Assembly (NCBI GenBank): GCA_016934035.1
Contig: JAFGTP010000061.1
Location: 54,467-118,466, forward strand
Direction of reading: 5' to 3'
DNA: 64,000 nucleotides
From: Fidelibacterota bacterium
GTDB taxonomy: Bacteria; Fidelibacterota; UBA2242; JAFGTP01
The position numbers were made by a program, and so were the translations under genes. Positions 27,298-36,283 of the stretch are shown in pieces. The first letter of the stretch is position 1, and each line of letters begins with the position of its first letter. Under the pieces are notes generated by a model. It searched no databases. It saw nothing but the letters and a program-made list of their open reading frames with translations, and was not told the origin of the DNA.

Positions 27298-29766
27298 ATG
27301 AGATTAAATCTGATAGTCATAATGATGACAAGCCTGTTGGTTTTGCCGGGCTTAAATGCCCAGCAACGAAGAGGAAATTTTGACCCTGCCAAAATGAATA
27401 TGGAAATTACGGTTAATGGCAAAGTTTTTAATGAAAATACAAAAGACCCTGTGGAATATGCCAATGTGATACTGGTCAGTAAACGGGATTCTACACTGAT
27501 TTTTGGAAACGTGACGGATGAAAATGGAATATTTTCCATTGAAAAAGTGCGTCCCGGAAGATATGCGCTGGATGTGCAATTTATGGGTTTTGGAAAAAAG
27601 CGCATCGACATGATTGCCATTCGTCCTGATTCAAAAATTTTTGAAATTGGTGAGATTTATCTGAAACCGGAACTGGTCAATCTGGATGAGGTGGTGGTGG
27701 AAGCAGACCGGGTTTCGGTGGCTTTTCAGATCGACAAAAAAGTGATCAATGTTGGTTCCCAGGCGGTTTCTGCATCGGGAACAGCCATTGATGTCCTTGA
27801 GAATGTTCCATCAGTGACGGTGGATATTGAAGGCAATGTTTCACTACGTGGAAGTGAAAACTTTACTGTTTTGGTTGATGGAAGGCCCACGATTCTGGAA
27901 CCGACGGAAATATTACAGCAATTGCCAGCTTCCAAAATAGAAAACATCGAAATCATCACCAATCCTTCCGCCAAATTTGATCCTGACGGTGTGGCGGGTA
28001 TCGTCAATGTTGTCATGAAAAAAAACAAAATTGAAGGCATCAGTGGTATTCTCAATCTCAATGGCGGCCTGAATCAAAAATATGGTCTGGATGGCATGTT
28101 TGCTTACCGGAACCATAAATTTGCCGCCTTTGCCAGTGCCGATTACAGTCACTGGGAATTTTCCGGAGAAAGAATAAGTGAACGTGTCACAACAGATATA
28201 GCAGGCAACACTTTTTCCACTATTTCTGAAGGTGACATGAACCATACCCGTGAACCCTACTCCTTCCGTGTCGGTCTGGATCTTTATCTGACTGACAGGG
28301 ACATGCTGACTCTGGGCGGGACCTATGGAAATCGTTCCGGCGAGCGTATATCGGAAATGGTTTATGAGGAAATGTCCAGCATTGATAATATCAAAAAAGA
28401 ATACCTTAGTATCGACAAATCAGAGCGTAGTGGTGATTATTTTCGCTTCAACCTGGATTATCAGCACAAATTCAATAATGAAGGTCATGAACTGCTCGGA
28501 CAGTTCAATTATTCCGGCAGTACCGGTGATGAAGAGAGTGAAAATCGTCTGGAAACCTTGACAGAGTCGACCAGTGTAGCACAAAAATCTTTGGAAGGAG
28601 GTCCCGGCCATGATTACCGGATAAAACTGGATTATACCTGGCCTATTAATCCGACCGATAAATTGGAAGCCGGTTTCCAGAGCAGAATTGATATTTCTGA
28701 TGAGGATAATGAGGTTTTTTATTACGACACCCGATCCGGTCAATACGAATATCAGGAAGACTTCAGCCACACTACCCAATATAAAAACAACATTCATTCG
28801 GTTTATACAATGTATTCACTGGAAAGAGGACGGTTGGGTCTTCAGGGTGGCCTGCGGAGTGAATATACTGACCGTAAAATTGAACTGGCAGGTGAAAATG
28901 AAGAGTATGTTATTGACCGGCTGGATTTTTTTCCTTCCGCCCATCTCTCCTGGAAACAGACAGAAACCACCCAGATCATGGGAAGCTATACACGCAGAAT
29001 TGAGCGTCCAAGGGGACATTGGCTTGAACCTTTTATTACATGGCAGGATGCTTATACCGTAAGAATCGGAAACCCGGATATCAAACCAGAGTATATTGAT
29101 TCCTACGAATTGTCCTTTCTTCAGTATTTTGGCAAAAACATGATCTCCCTGGAAGCATATCGAAGGATCAACAACAATAAAGTCGAACGTGTTCAGTCGG
29201 TCTATGAGGAGGCTGATGATGTCATCCTGCATACCATTGCGAATGTCGGCAAGGATTATGTCTTTGGAACAGAATTCATGTTCAGGATGAACCTGCTCCG
29301 ATGGTGGACACTGAACTGGATGGGCAACCTGTATGATTATCGCATCAAAGGTGAGTATGGTGAAATGGCCTTTGACAATCACAGTTTTAACTGGAATATG
29401 CGCCTGAACAGTGATTTTAAATTCAGCAAAGGAACAACTTTTCAGATTAATACCGGATATAACAGCCCCACCGTAACAGCCCAGGGGACCCGAGAAGGAG
29501 ATTTCTCTGTAAACCTGGCGGTAAAACAAAATTTTTTACAAAATAAACTGACTACCACCTTGCAGGTAAGGGATGTTTTCGGCACAGGAAAACGGGAAAG
29601 TACGACGGAAACGGACAGACTCTACAGCTATAATTACATGGAAAGGGAAGCACCGATGGTAATGCTGAACCTGCGTTATAATTTTAACAATTTCCGTGAA
29701 AAGAAAAGTGACAGACAGGGAATGGACGATGCCAATGAGGGATTTGATTCAGAGGATGAGTTTTAG
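27298..29766 (+). CDS. TonB-dependent receptor-like outer-membrane protein
   Basis: An 822-residue protein. Signal peptide to about residue 22 (LPGLNAQ). A carboxypeptidase-regulatory-like domain follows (about 35-120: ITVNGKVFNENTKDPVEYAN, DENGIFSIEKVRPGRY), then a plug (about 125-230: LDEVVVEADR, SGTAIDVLENVPSV, VSLRGSENFTVLVDGRP, GVAGIVNVVMKK) and a large beta-barrel of the OMP beta-barrel-3 type. The ATG at 27298 has GGGAAAGGA directly upstream; an earlier in-frame ATG (27274-region frame) lacks this. It stands alone with its own terminator, so no substrate can be inferred. The C-terminus is acidic (DEF) rather than the usual aromatic strand. Confidence 0.88.
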   Translation: MRLNLIVIMMTSLLVLPGLNAQQRRGNFDPAKMNMEITVNGKVFNENTKDPVEYANVILVSKRDSTLIFGNVTDENGIFSIEKVRPGRYALDVQFMGFGKKRIDMIAIRPDSKIFEIGEIYLKPELVNLDEVVVEADRVSVAFQIDKKVINVGSQAVSASGTAIDVLENVPSVTVDIEGNVSLRGSENFTVLVDGRPTILEPTEILQQLPASKIENIEIITNPSAKFDPDGVAGIVNVVMKKNKIEGISGILNLNGGLNQKYGLDGMFAYRNHKFAAFASADYSHWEFSGERISERVTTDIAGNTFSTISEGDMNHTREPYSFRVGLDLYLTDRDMLTLGGTYGNRSGERISEMVYEEMSSIDNIKKEYLSIDKSERSGDYFRFNLDYQHKFNNEGHELLGQFNYSGSTGDEESENRLETLTESTSVAQKSLEGGPGHDYRIKLDYTWPINPTDKLEAGFQSRIDISDEDNEVFYYDTRSGQYEYQEDFSHTTQYKNNIHSVYTMYSLERGRLGLQGGLRSEYTDRKIELAGENEEYVIDRLDFFPSAHLSWKQTETTQIMGSYTRRIERPRGHWLEPFITWQDAYTVRIGNPDIKPEYIDSYELSFLQYFGKNMISLEAYRRINNNKVERVQSVYEEADDVILHTIANVGKDYVFGTEFMFRMNLLRWWTLNWMGNLYDYRIKGEYGEMAFDNHSFNWNMRLNSDFKFSKGTTFQINTGYNSPTVTAQGTREGDFSVNLAVKQNFLQNKLTTTLQVRDVFGTGKRESTTETDRLYSYNYMEREAPMVMLNLRYNFNNFREKKSDRQGMDDANEGFDSEDEF

Positions 29767-29786
29767 TCTCACTAGATTATCATTAT

Positions 29787-29817
29787 TAAAAGCCCTGATT
29801 ATTTCGGGGCTTTTTTC
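29787..29817 (+). terminator. Terminator after the TonB-dependent receptor
   Basis: Stem AAAAGCCC paired with GGGGCTTTT around a 10-base loop, followed by a T-run. It lies 21 bases past the receptor stop and touches the stop of the convergent GNAT gene, so it may serve both directions. Confidence 0.85.
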
Positions 29818-30220
29818 ATTTTCTCCTGCTCATGCAATCATCGGTTTCAAAACCATAGTGCCGGTAAAGCCCGTGGGCGTCACGGGTTTTTAATAATTGA
29901 AGTGCGACATTTTTTATTTTGGGGTGTTCAAAGGTCGTTTTTGCCAAAAATTTTCCCAGCCCGACTCCTCTAAAATCAGGGTCAATAAAGACATCAGCAA
30001 TCCAGGCAAAAACTGAGAAATCAGTTACAATTCTGGAAAAACCGATTTGTTTATTTTGGTAAAACAGAGAGAGAAAGAGGGAGTTTTTGATTGACTGGAT
30101 GATGACATCCTGGCTGCGGTGCTGGGCCCAATAGGTTTTTTGCAGGGATTCGACTACAAAAGTGTAATTGATTTTTGATTTGTCATCGGTAATCCAGTAA
30201 TCCTCTCTGTACCATTTCAT
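29816..30220 (-). CDS. GNAT-family N-acetyltransferase
   Basis: A 134-residue protein with the GNAT acetyl-CoA core: FLSLFYQNKQIGFSRIVTD (beta strands 2-3), ADVFIDPDFRGVGLGKFLAK with the R-G-V-G-L-G pyrophosphate loop, and a late AHGLYRHYGFE that is the usual C-terminal motif. Short for the family but complete. It starts in a TAATG overlap with the stop of the upstream methyltransferase gene, so the two are translationally coupled. Substrate unknown; the pattern resembles general small-molecule acetyltransferases. Confidence 0.87.
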   Translation of the reverse strand: MKWYREDYWITDDKSKINYTFVVESLQKTYWAQHRSQDVIIQSIKNSLFLSLFYQNKQIGFSRIVTDFSVFAWIADVFIDPDFRGVGLGKFLAKTTFEHPKIKNVALQLLKTRDAHGLYRHYGFETDDCMSRRK

Positions 30221-30963
30221 TATAGTTTTTTTCCGATATAAAAGCCATAGCTGTAATAATTTTTAAATTTTTGGTAGAATTGAAACTCCTCCTTTTCTGC
30301 CTTACTGATTTTCTGTGCTAAAGGGTTGTCCGGGTATCTTTCCAGAAAGGCCGGCATCTGTGATTGCAAGGGCAAATAATAATGGTCAATCCAGTCGTTT
30401 TCAGGCAAAAGAAAATGGGCCAGGGGTGAAAAACCCTGCTTTTCCAGGATTTTTATCTTACCGGAAACCGTGTCGATTTCCGGGTAGTGATTTTGCCAGT
30501 ATTCTTCGATCTGTGAAGGTCGTTTGTCTAGGGTCCAGGAGATTTCTGATACGGCCAGATAACCGCCGGGTTTCAGAAAATCTTTCCAGTATTGCAGGCC
30601 TTTTTCAAAACCCATATTGTAAATTGCCCCTTCGGACCAGATGAGATCAAATTCCTCTTTTTCAAAAGGCAAATCCTCCATGGAAGCAACCAGGGTTTTT
30701 ATTTTATGAGAAAGATGGTGTTGTTCTGCCTGGGTCTGGAGTTTATTTAAAAAGATTGGGAACAGGTCGACAGCTGTGACTGTGCCTTTAAAGTTTTGCG
30801 CCAGTATAAGGGTTTGACCGCCGGTGCCACATCCGATGTCAGCAATTTTTTCAAAATTGACAGTACCCATCAAATGGATAGCCTTCCGGGTAGTCTCATC
30901 GCTGCCGGGACCTTGACGATGATTATGTTGATGAAGATCAACTAAAAGGTCATATTCTGTCAT
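30220..30963 (-). CDS. Class I SAM-dependent methyltransferase
   Basis: A 247-residue methyltransferase. Motif I ADIGCGTGGQTLILA near residue 40, acidic loop VTAVDLF, motif DLPFEKEEFDLIWSEGAIY, and LKPGGYLAVSEISW. The pattern matches small-molecule methyltransferases of the UbiE/arsM-like group. It is second in a minus-strand unit after a lipoprotein (1-base spacing) and is coupled to the GNAT gene. The tight packing suggests joint expression, though no shared pathway is apparent. Confidence 0.87.
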   Translation of the reverse strand: MTEYDLLVDLHQHNHRQGPGSDETTRKAIHLMGTVNFEKIADIGCGTGGQTLILAQNFKGTVTAVDLFPIFLNKLQTQAEQHHLSHKIKTLVASMEDLPFEKEEFDLIWSEGAIYNMGFEKGLQYWKDFLKPGGYLAVSEISWTLDKRPSQIEEYWQNHYPEIDTVSGKIKILEKQGFSPLAHFLLPENDWIDHYYLPLQSQMPAFLERYPDNPLAQKISKAEKEEFQFYQKFKNYYSYGFYIGKKL

Positions 30964-30964
30964 C

Positions 30965-31414
30965 TTACCCCCTTATGATAGTATTTTGGCAATGAGTCAT
31001 TTTCCATTGTCTGGGTTTGTAATGGAAAATCAGTGTTGAATAATATTGATAGGTAAAGAAACCGCCCCTGTCATCTCGGTCACGGAGGGTCATTTTCACC
31101 ATTGCCACCGCAGTCTTTTTGTATCTGTCCACGTGCAGGACATCATATTTGAGGTTCCAGCCGGGATCGGAAAACCAGGCTTCTTTTTCTTTTCTGTATT
31201 CCTGAAAACCGGATAAATAGTGACCTTTGAGGTTTATTTCCGTGATGTTATTCCGGTCTACAATGGTCAGTAATGTGGTCATATCCCGTTGTTCAAGGGC
31301 TGCCAAATGCCGGGAAAGGGTTGCCTGTAGTTTTGAATCTCGACTGCAGGATGTCAGTAAAGTCAATGAAATCAGGATTGTCGGAAATAATATCTGAACC
31401 ACTTTTACTGTCAT
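30965..31414 (-). CDS. Small lipoprotein, possibly NTF2/SnoaL-like
   Basis: A 149-residue protein with a lipoprotein signal (LLTSC lipobox, Cys near residue 23). The mature part starts with a helical segment LSRHLAALEQRDMTTLLTI and continues with strands ending in FTYQYYSTLIFHYKPRQWKMTHCQNT, a pattern seen in NTF2-like cone folds. The start is backed by GGGAGGACTTC. First gene of the unit with the methyltransferase and GNAT genes. Function unknown. Confidence 0.7.
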   Translation of the reverse strand: MTVKVVQILFPTILISLTLLTSCSRDSKLQATLSRHLAALEQRDMTTLLTIVDRNNITEINLKGHYLSGFQEYRKEKEAWFSDPGWNLKYDVLHVDRYKKTAVAMVKMTLRDRDDRGGFFTYQYYSTLIFHYKPRQWKMTHCQNTIIRG

Positions 31415-31476
31415 GAAGTCCTCCCTATAGGTAAAACAAAAAATAACTAAATAAAACAGATTTTACAATGTTTTAT

Positions 31477-31499
31477 AGCCTTTGTTAAAAGAAAAGGCT
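31477..31499. repeat. Short inverted repeat in the lipoprotein leader
   Basis: Arms AGCCTTT and AAAGGCT separated by 9 bases. It lies 63-85 bases upstream of the minus-strand lipoprotein start, in the divergent region shared with the exporter operon. It may be an operator or a leader hairpin. Confidence 0.3.
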
Positions 31500-31577
31500 T
31501 GTGGATAAAAATTGGTTTTGTCCTATACAATGTGAATCAAAAGACATGATTTTGTAGATTTTCCTAATTTTGTGTTA

Positions 31578-31598
31578 TTCCGAACATAATGTTCGGAA
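31578..31598. promoter_or_regulatory. Perfect 21-bp palindrome, candidate enhancer of the exporter operon
   Basis: Arms TTCCGAACAT and ATGTTCGGAA flank a single A, with all ten pairs matching. It lies about 65-85 bases before the sigma-54-like -24 box of the exporter operon, the usual enhancer distance for NtrC-type activators. The NtrC-type regulator encoded at the end of the operon is the obvious candidate ligand. Confidence 0.6.
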
Positions 31599-31638
31599 GC
31601 GGACACTGAGTTAAAACAATTATTGTAATATAAAATAC

Positions 31639-31678
31639 TGTAAAAACAATATTTTGTCCAGATGGCATTGTTTTTGGC
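31639..31678 (+). promoter_or_regulatory. Sigma-54-like promoter of the exporter operon with upstream 16-mer
   Basis: TGTAAAAACAATATTT (31639-31654), 8 bases, then TGGCATTGTTTTTGGC (31663-31678). The -24 box is TGGCA; the -12 region reads TTGG, lacking the usual C after TTG. Transcription would begin near 31690, 20 bases ahead of the ATG at 31710 and in front of its AGAGGAAA ribosome site. The 16-mer and its 8-base spacing recur identically at 52335-52358. Confidence 0.6.
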
Positions 31679-31709
31679 AAAGAGGATTCATAAAAAACAG
31701 AGGAAAATT

Positions 31710-32957
31710 ATGGATCGTGAGATGTCCAAGGCTGTGATAAGAACTGAAAAAATCAAGAAAAGTGTCCGCTACCTGGTGGCCTGTTTTGTTCTGGTGCTTT
31801 TATTTGTGATCTTCAGAAACCTGCTGTTTCCCAGAGTCAAAAACACCTCTCTGCTGGTGGCAACGGCTGAAGTTGGCAATATCGAAGGCTCGATTACTGC
31901 ATCAGGCATTGTTGTACCGGAATTTGAACAGATTATTACCAGCCCTATTCAGACCAAAATAGAAAGTGTCTATTTCAGGGCCGGTGAGAAAACCATTATC
32001 GATTCTTCATTGCTTAAACTCAACACTGAATTTTTGGAAGATGATCTGCAAAAACAATCCGATGAGTTGGAATTGAAAATGAACAGACTGAAAAAACTGA
32101 AAATTGACATGGACCGGAAGCAGGCAGATCTTGAAACCTCTTATAACATTCAAAAATTGCAATTAAAATCTTTATTTAAGACTGTGGAAATTAAAAAACA
32201 ATTGGTAGATATCGGAGTTACAACTAGTCGGGAACTGGAACTGGCTGAACTAGATTATGAAATTGCCCTGGCTCAACTCAGTCAACTTGAAAAGCAAATT
32301 GAAAATGAGAAAAAGTCCCAGGTGCTGGAAATATCAGACCTGGAGTTGCAGATCCGTATCCAGAAAACAGATATTCGCATCCTTGAACGCCGGCTCAGTG
32401 AGGCAAAAATCCGGCCTGAACACGAAGGGGTGTTGGCTTGGATAAATGATAATATCGGCGCCAACGTCAATGCGGGTGACCAGATTGCGAATATTGCTGA
32501 TCTCAACAGTTTTAAAATCGAAGGCAAAATCTCAGATATGCACGGAGACAAACTGATCATTGGAAATCCGGTGAGGGTCAGAATCGGTCGGCATGACCTG
32601 GCTGGCAACATTACTGCTATTGATCCTATGATCCAAAATGGTGTCATCAGTTTTATTGTTGAACTGGAAGACAAAACTCAACCACTGCTGAGGTCCAATC
32701 TGAGGGTCGATGTTTTTGTAATAACCTCCTTCAAAGAAGGTGTTATTAGAATTAAAAAGGGCCCTGCAGTGAAGGGAACTGGATTACAGGAGATTTTTGT
32801 AATTGAAGGCTCCAAGGCAATTCGTCGGAAAATACAAGTGGGAGCCACCAATTTTGACTGGGCCGAAATAATGCTGGGTGTAAAAGCCGGCGAAAAGGTT
32901 ATTATATCAGACATGGATGAACATATCCATAAAGAGCAATTAAAAATTATTGAGTAA
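31710..32957 (+). CDS. MacA/HlyD-like periplasmic adaptor of an ABC exporter
   Basis: A 415-residue protein. N-terminal membrane anchor (about 18-38: YLVACFVLVLLFVIF). Barrel-sandwich half-motif VGNIEGSITASGIVVPEFE, then a long coiled coil (about 115-235) rich in Leu/Lys/Glu, the returning lipoyl half (AKIRPEHEGVLAWINDNIGANV), a beta-barrel (about 285-345) and a membrane-proximal domain (VFVIEGSKAIRRKIQVGA). The frame opens at 31662 inside the promoter, but the ATG at 31710 has AGAGGAAA and fits the predicted start of transcription. It heads a five- or six-gene operon and should link the ABC permeases to the outer envelope. Confidence 0.88.
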   Translation: MDREMSKAVIRTEKIKKSVRYLVACFVLVLLFVIFRNLLFPRVKNTSLLVATAEVGNIEGSITASGIVVPEFEQIITSPIQTKIESVYFRAGEKTIIDSSLLKLNTEFLEDDLQKQSDELELKMNRLKKLKIDMDRKQADLETSYNIQKLQLKSLFKTVEIKKQLVDIGVTTSRELELAELDYEIALAQLSQLEKQIENEKKSQVLEISDLELQIRIQKTDIRILERRLSEAKIRPEHEGVLAWINDNIGANVNAGDQIANIADLNSFKIEGKISDMHGDKLIIGNPVRVRIGRHDLAGNITAIDPMIQNGVISFIVELEDKTQPLLRSNLRVDVFVITSFKEGVIRIKKGPAVKGTGLQEIFVIEGSKAIRRKIQVGATNFDWAEIMLGVKAGEKVIISDMDEHIHKEQLKIIE

Positions 32958-32968
32958 GAGGAGGTAAT

Positions 32969-33634
32969 ATGATTAGCCTGAAAGAAATTGAAAAAATTTA
33001 TCGTACGGATAAGATAGAAACATTGGCATTAAAAGAAATAAACCTGGAAATCAGGAAGAATGAGTTTGTTTCCATCATGGGACCTTCGGGTTGTGGAAAA
33101 AGTACTTTGCTGAATATTATGGGGTTACTTGATAAACCCAGTAAAGGCGAGGTACTGATTGATTCCAGAGAGGTGGTGAAATTTGGGGACCGAAAACTGG
33201 CTGCCATACGAAATAGTAAAATTGGTTTTATTTTTCAGAGTTTTCATCTGATCAATGATCTGAATGTGGTGGATAATGTTGAGATTCCATTGCTTTACCG
33301 CAGGTTGTCCTATAAAAATCGTCGAAAACTGGCCCTGGCTGCGCTGGAAAAAGTGGGGCTCAGTGCCAGAACACGCCATTTCCCAAACCAATTATCTGGC
33401 GGCCAAAGACAACGGGTCGCTATTGCCCGGGCAATTGTTGGAAAACCGGAAATCATCCTGGCTGATGAACCGACAGGAAACCTGGACAGCAATATGGGCC
33501 AGGATATTATTGATATTCTGCATGACTTTCATAAAAATGAGAACACAACCATAGTCATGGTCACTCATGACGAACAAATCGCCAAACAGACTGAAAGAAT
33601 CCTTCGTCTGTTTGATGGCTGTATGGTGAATTGA
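32969..33634 (+). CDS. MacB/LolD-type ABC transporter ATP-binding protein
   Basis: A 221-residue ATPase with all motifs: Walker [14 protein letters not shown] near residue 36, Q loop FIFQSFHL, signature [15 protein letters not shown] near residue 140, Walker [14 protein letters not shown] and the switch His in MVTHDEQ. The ERD/LolD/MacB class works with FtsX-type permeases in mechanotransmission rather than pore transport. It starts after GAGGTAAT, 11 bases after the adaptor's stop, and is followed by two permease genes. Confidence 0.95.
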   Translation: MISLKEIEKIYRTDKIETLALKEINLEIRKNEFVSIMGPSGCGKSTLLNIMGLLDKPSKGEVLIDSREVVKFGDRKLAAIRNSKIGFIFQSFHLINDLNVVDNVEIPLLYRRLSYKNRRKLALAALEKVGLSARTRHFPNQLSGGQRQRVAIARAIVGKPEIILADEPTGNLDSNMGQDIIDILHDFHKNENTTIVMVTHDEQIAKQTERILRLFDGCMVN

Positions 33635-33670
33635 CCGGATTCACTAAAATAGTAAATTACGGAGATTGAT

Positions 33671-34933
33671 ATGCTCAAAAATTATATAAAAATCGCCATA
33701 AAAGTACTGCTAAGACACAAACTTTTTACTTTTATTAGTCTTTTTGGAATCAGTTTCACGCTCATGATTCTTATAATTATTGTATCTTTGGTAGACCATA
33801 CTTTCGGCAAAATGGCTCCTGAAACACGCCTCGACAGGACTTTGTCTGCCACATATTTTAAATTCAGTCACACCGATAAACACAGTTCCTCAAACGGGCC
33901 GATCATGAGTTATTATTTTTTTCACAAATATGCCAAGACCCTAGAAATCCCGAAAAAGGTATCCATTTCCAGTTTTCATAAAAATGTCGAGACCTATAAA
34001 GAAAATAAAAAATTCAAAATGGCCCTGAAATATTGTGATGCGGAATTCTGGGAAATCCTGGATTTCACCTTTCTGGAAGGACAGCCTTTTAATTTGACGG
34101 ACGTCGAGAATATCAATCCTGTGGCCGTAATAACCCGGAATGTTAAGGAAAAATATTTCAATGACGAGTTCTGCCTGGGTGAAAATATGATGATTGATGG
34201 AATAAATTATATAATTCTTGGTGTAGTGGAAAATATTTCGATTCTGCGGCCTCTGCCTTATTCGGATATTTGGGTGCCTATCACCAATATTAATGAAGAT
34301 CTGTTGGAGCCCCGTCTGGAAGCGGTCAGTTTTCCGTCTTACTTTGCTTTGGCCCTGGCCGAGAAGCCGGCTGATTTGCCCCTCATCAAAGAAGAATTTC
34401 AAAATAAAATAACTCAGATGGAATTTTTTAATGATATGTTCAATCAATTAGAAGGCGGGTTTGAAACCTATTTTGAAACAATTGCCGGTGTCCTTTTTGG
34501 AAGAAGCAGCGACGGAGGGGCCAATACTTCCGGATTGTTAGTGACAATCCTGATTACCATGATTTTGTTCATGTTGTTGCCGACTATCAACCTGGTGAAT
34601 ATCAATATTTCCCGAATCATGGAACGCAGCACGGAGATTGGTATTCGCAAAGCCTTTGGCGCTAGTTCCGTGACATTGGTTGGTCAATTTATGATTGAGA
34701 ATATCATTATTACCCTGATTGGCGGATTTCTCGCCTTGATATTTTCCATCGTGATTCTGCATATCATCAATCAGGCCCATGTTCTACGGCATGTGACGCT
34801 GGCGATCAACTGGCGAATATTTTATAAAAGCCTGTTAATCTGTTTATTTTTCAGTTTATTTTCCGGAGTCTGGCCGGCCTTTAAAATGTCCCGCTTTCAG
34901 CCGGTAGAAGCTCTCAGAGGAGGTCAATCATGA
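33671..34933 (+). CDS. FtsX/MacB-type ABC permease 1
   Basis: A 420-residue permease: TM1 (about 18-40), a large periplasmic region (about 45-275, MacB core-like with YKENKKFKMALKYCDAEFWE and an ILGVVENI strand), then three C-terminal helices (about 290-405, FtsX domain with ERSTEIGIRKAFGASSVTLV and FQPVEALRGG at the end). The ATG follows ACGGAGATTG. It overlaps the second permease by 4 bases (ATGA), which suggests a heterodimeric MacB-like exporter. Confidence 0.9.
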   Translation: MLKNYIKIAIKVLLRHKLFTFISLFGISFTLMILIIIVSLVDHTFGKMAPETRLDRTLSATYFKFSHTDKHSSSNGPIMSYYFFHKYAKTLEIPKKVSISSFHKNVETYKENKKFKMALKYCDAEFWEILDFTFLEGQPFNLTDVENINPVAVITRNVKEKYFNDEFCLGENMMIDGINYIILGVVENISILRPLPYSDIWVPITNINEDLLEPRLEAVSFPSYFALALAEKPADLPLIKEEFQNKITQMEFFNDMFNQLEGGFETYFETIAGVLFGRSSDGGANTSGLLVTILITMILFMLLPTINLVNINISRIMERSTEIGIRKAFGASSVTLVGQFMIENIIITLIGGFLALIFSIVILHIINQAHVLRHVTLAINWRIFYKSLLICLFFSLFSGVWPAFKMSRFQPVEALRGGQS

Positions 34934-36141
34934 TTTGTCATTTATTTAAACTCATGTGGAACAGGAAACGGAAAAACTTTCTCATGACAGTTGAAATTTT
35001 CATTTCTTTCCTGGTCTTGTTTTTTGCTCTGACTCTATTGATTTTCAATTTGAATAATTACCTTCGACCCCTTGGTTTTTCCTATGATCATATCTGGTTT
35101 GTGACCTTCGACTGGAAAGATACACCCAAAGAAGAAGTCCGGGAATCCCTGCAGCAGGTTAAGGGAATTTTGAATAGTTATACCGAGGTTGAAAACCATG
35201 CTTTTTCAAAGTCCTTCATTTTTATGTCCTTTACCTCAAATAACGGAACCTTCAATTATAAAAATAATGAGATAAATATTGAACTACTCAATGGTGAGGA
35301 CACCTTTGATGATGTACTCGGAATCAGAATAGTGGAAGGGCGTTGGTTTGATGAATCGGATAATGTCTACAACCAGGTTCCGGTGGTTATAAACAGAAAT
35401 ACCGAAAAAAATCTCTTTTTGGGTGAGTCCGGACTGGGCAAAGTTTTCGCTGACAACTATGATAACTCCAAAAAGGAATTTAAAGTCATTGGAATTATTG
35501 ATGATTTTAGAAATACAGGGCAGTACAGCCAATCAAAAAATGTCATGTTTCGCCGGATTAACCTCCATGAAGATATTGAAATTAATGAATTTTTGCAGTC
35601 TTCTATGCTGAACCGATTACTGATAAAAGTCAGACCGGGGACTGATGCTGTTTTTGAACAGAAAATGATGCAGCAGTTGTCTGCCGTTGCTAAAGGATTT
35701 AATTTTAAAATCAAAACCGCCGAAGCAGCGAAAAAAAATGCAGACAGATCCATGCTGGTCCTGCCGGTCCTAATGATTATTATCGGTGGTTTTTTGGTGA
35801 TTAATGTTGCTTTGGGACTCTTTGGAATAATCTGGTATAATATTAATAATCGCAGATCGGAGATCGGGTTAAGAAGAGCACTGGGGAGTTCGGTCAATAG
35901 GATTTACGGGCAAATCATTGGTGAATCGCTGGTGTTGTCAACCTTCAGTATCATTCTGGGTTGCATAATTGCAATCCAGTTTCCTCTGCTAAATTTTATC
36001 GGATTTATTGATGTGGAAATTTATTATGTCGCTCTGATTGCAACCATTGTCCTGATTTATCTGGTAGCTCTGTTCTGTGCCCTTTACCCGGGAAAAATTG
36101 CGGCTCAAATTGAACCTGCGACAGCCTTGCATTATGAATGA
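34930..36141 (+). CDS. FtsX/MacB-type ABC permease 2
   Basis: A 403-residue permease with the same topology as its neighbour: TM1 (about 18-40), a periplasmic core (about 45-275), and three C-terminal helices with the FtsX motif RRSEIGLRRALGSSVNRIYGQ and a final IEPATALHYE. It is more diverged in the periplasmic region, in line with two non-identical subunits. Translationally coupled to permease 1. Followed by 142 bases before the regulator gene. Confidence 0.9.
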   Translation: MICHLFKLMWNRKRKNFLMTVEIFISFLVLFFALTLLIFNLNNYLRPLGFSYDHIWFVTFDWKDTPKEEVRESLQQVKGILNSYTEVENHAFSKSFIFMSFTSNNGTFNYKNNEINIELLNGEDTFDDVLGIRIVEGRWFDESDNVYNQVPVVINRNTEKNLFLGESGLGKVFADNYDNSKKEFKVIGIIDDFRNTGQYSQSKNVMFRRINLHEDIEINEFLQSSMLNRLLIKVRPGTDAVFEQKMMQQLSAVAKGFNFKIKTAEAAKKNADRSMLVLPVLMIIIGGFLVINVALGLFGIIWYNINNRRSEIGLRRALGSSVNRIYGQIIGESLVLSTFSIILGCIIAIQFPLLNFIGFIDVEIYYVALIATIVLIYLVALFCALYPGKIAAQIEPATALHYE

Positions 36142-36229
36142 GTATCAAATTTAAAAAGGATAACATAGAGCATTTCAGAATATGATTGGATAAAAAAAGT
36201 ATATAAACCTCAAAAAGATATCACAGTGA

Positions 36230-36241
36230 ATCAAATTTGAT
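36230..36241. promoter_or_regulatory. 12-bp palindrome before the NtrC-type regulator gene
   Basis: ATCAAATTTGAT is a perfect palindrome 43 bases before the regulator ATG. A near copy (ATCAAATTTAA) lies 85 bases earlier, right after the permease stop. It may be an operator for an internal promoter. Confidence 0.35.
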
Positions 36242-36283
36242 GGCTTGCATTTATATGGGGAGAAATCTAAATTGATCGTGAAA

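Noticed and set aside
36241..36260. Sigma-54 promoter before the NtrC-type regulator gene (TGGC followed by TTGC)
   Set aside because: TTGC follows TGGC immediately instead of about 7 bases later, so the -24/-12 spacing is wrong.
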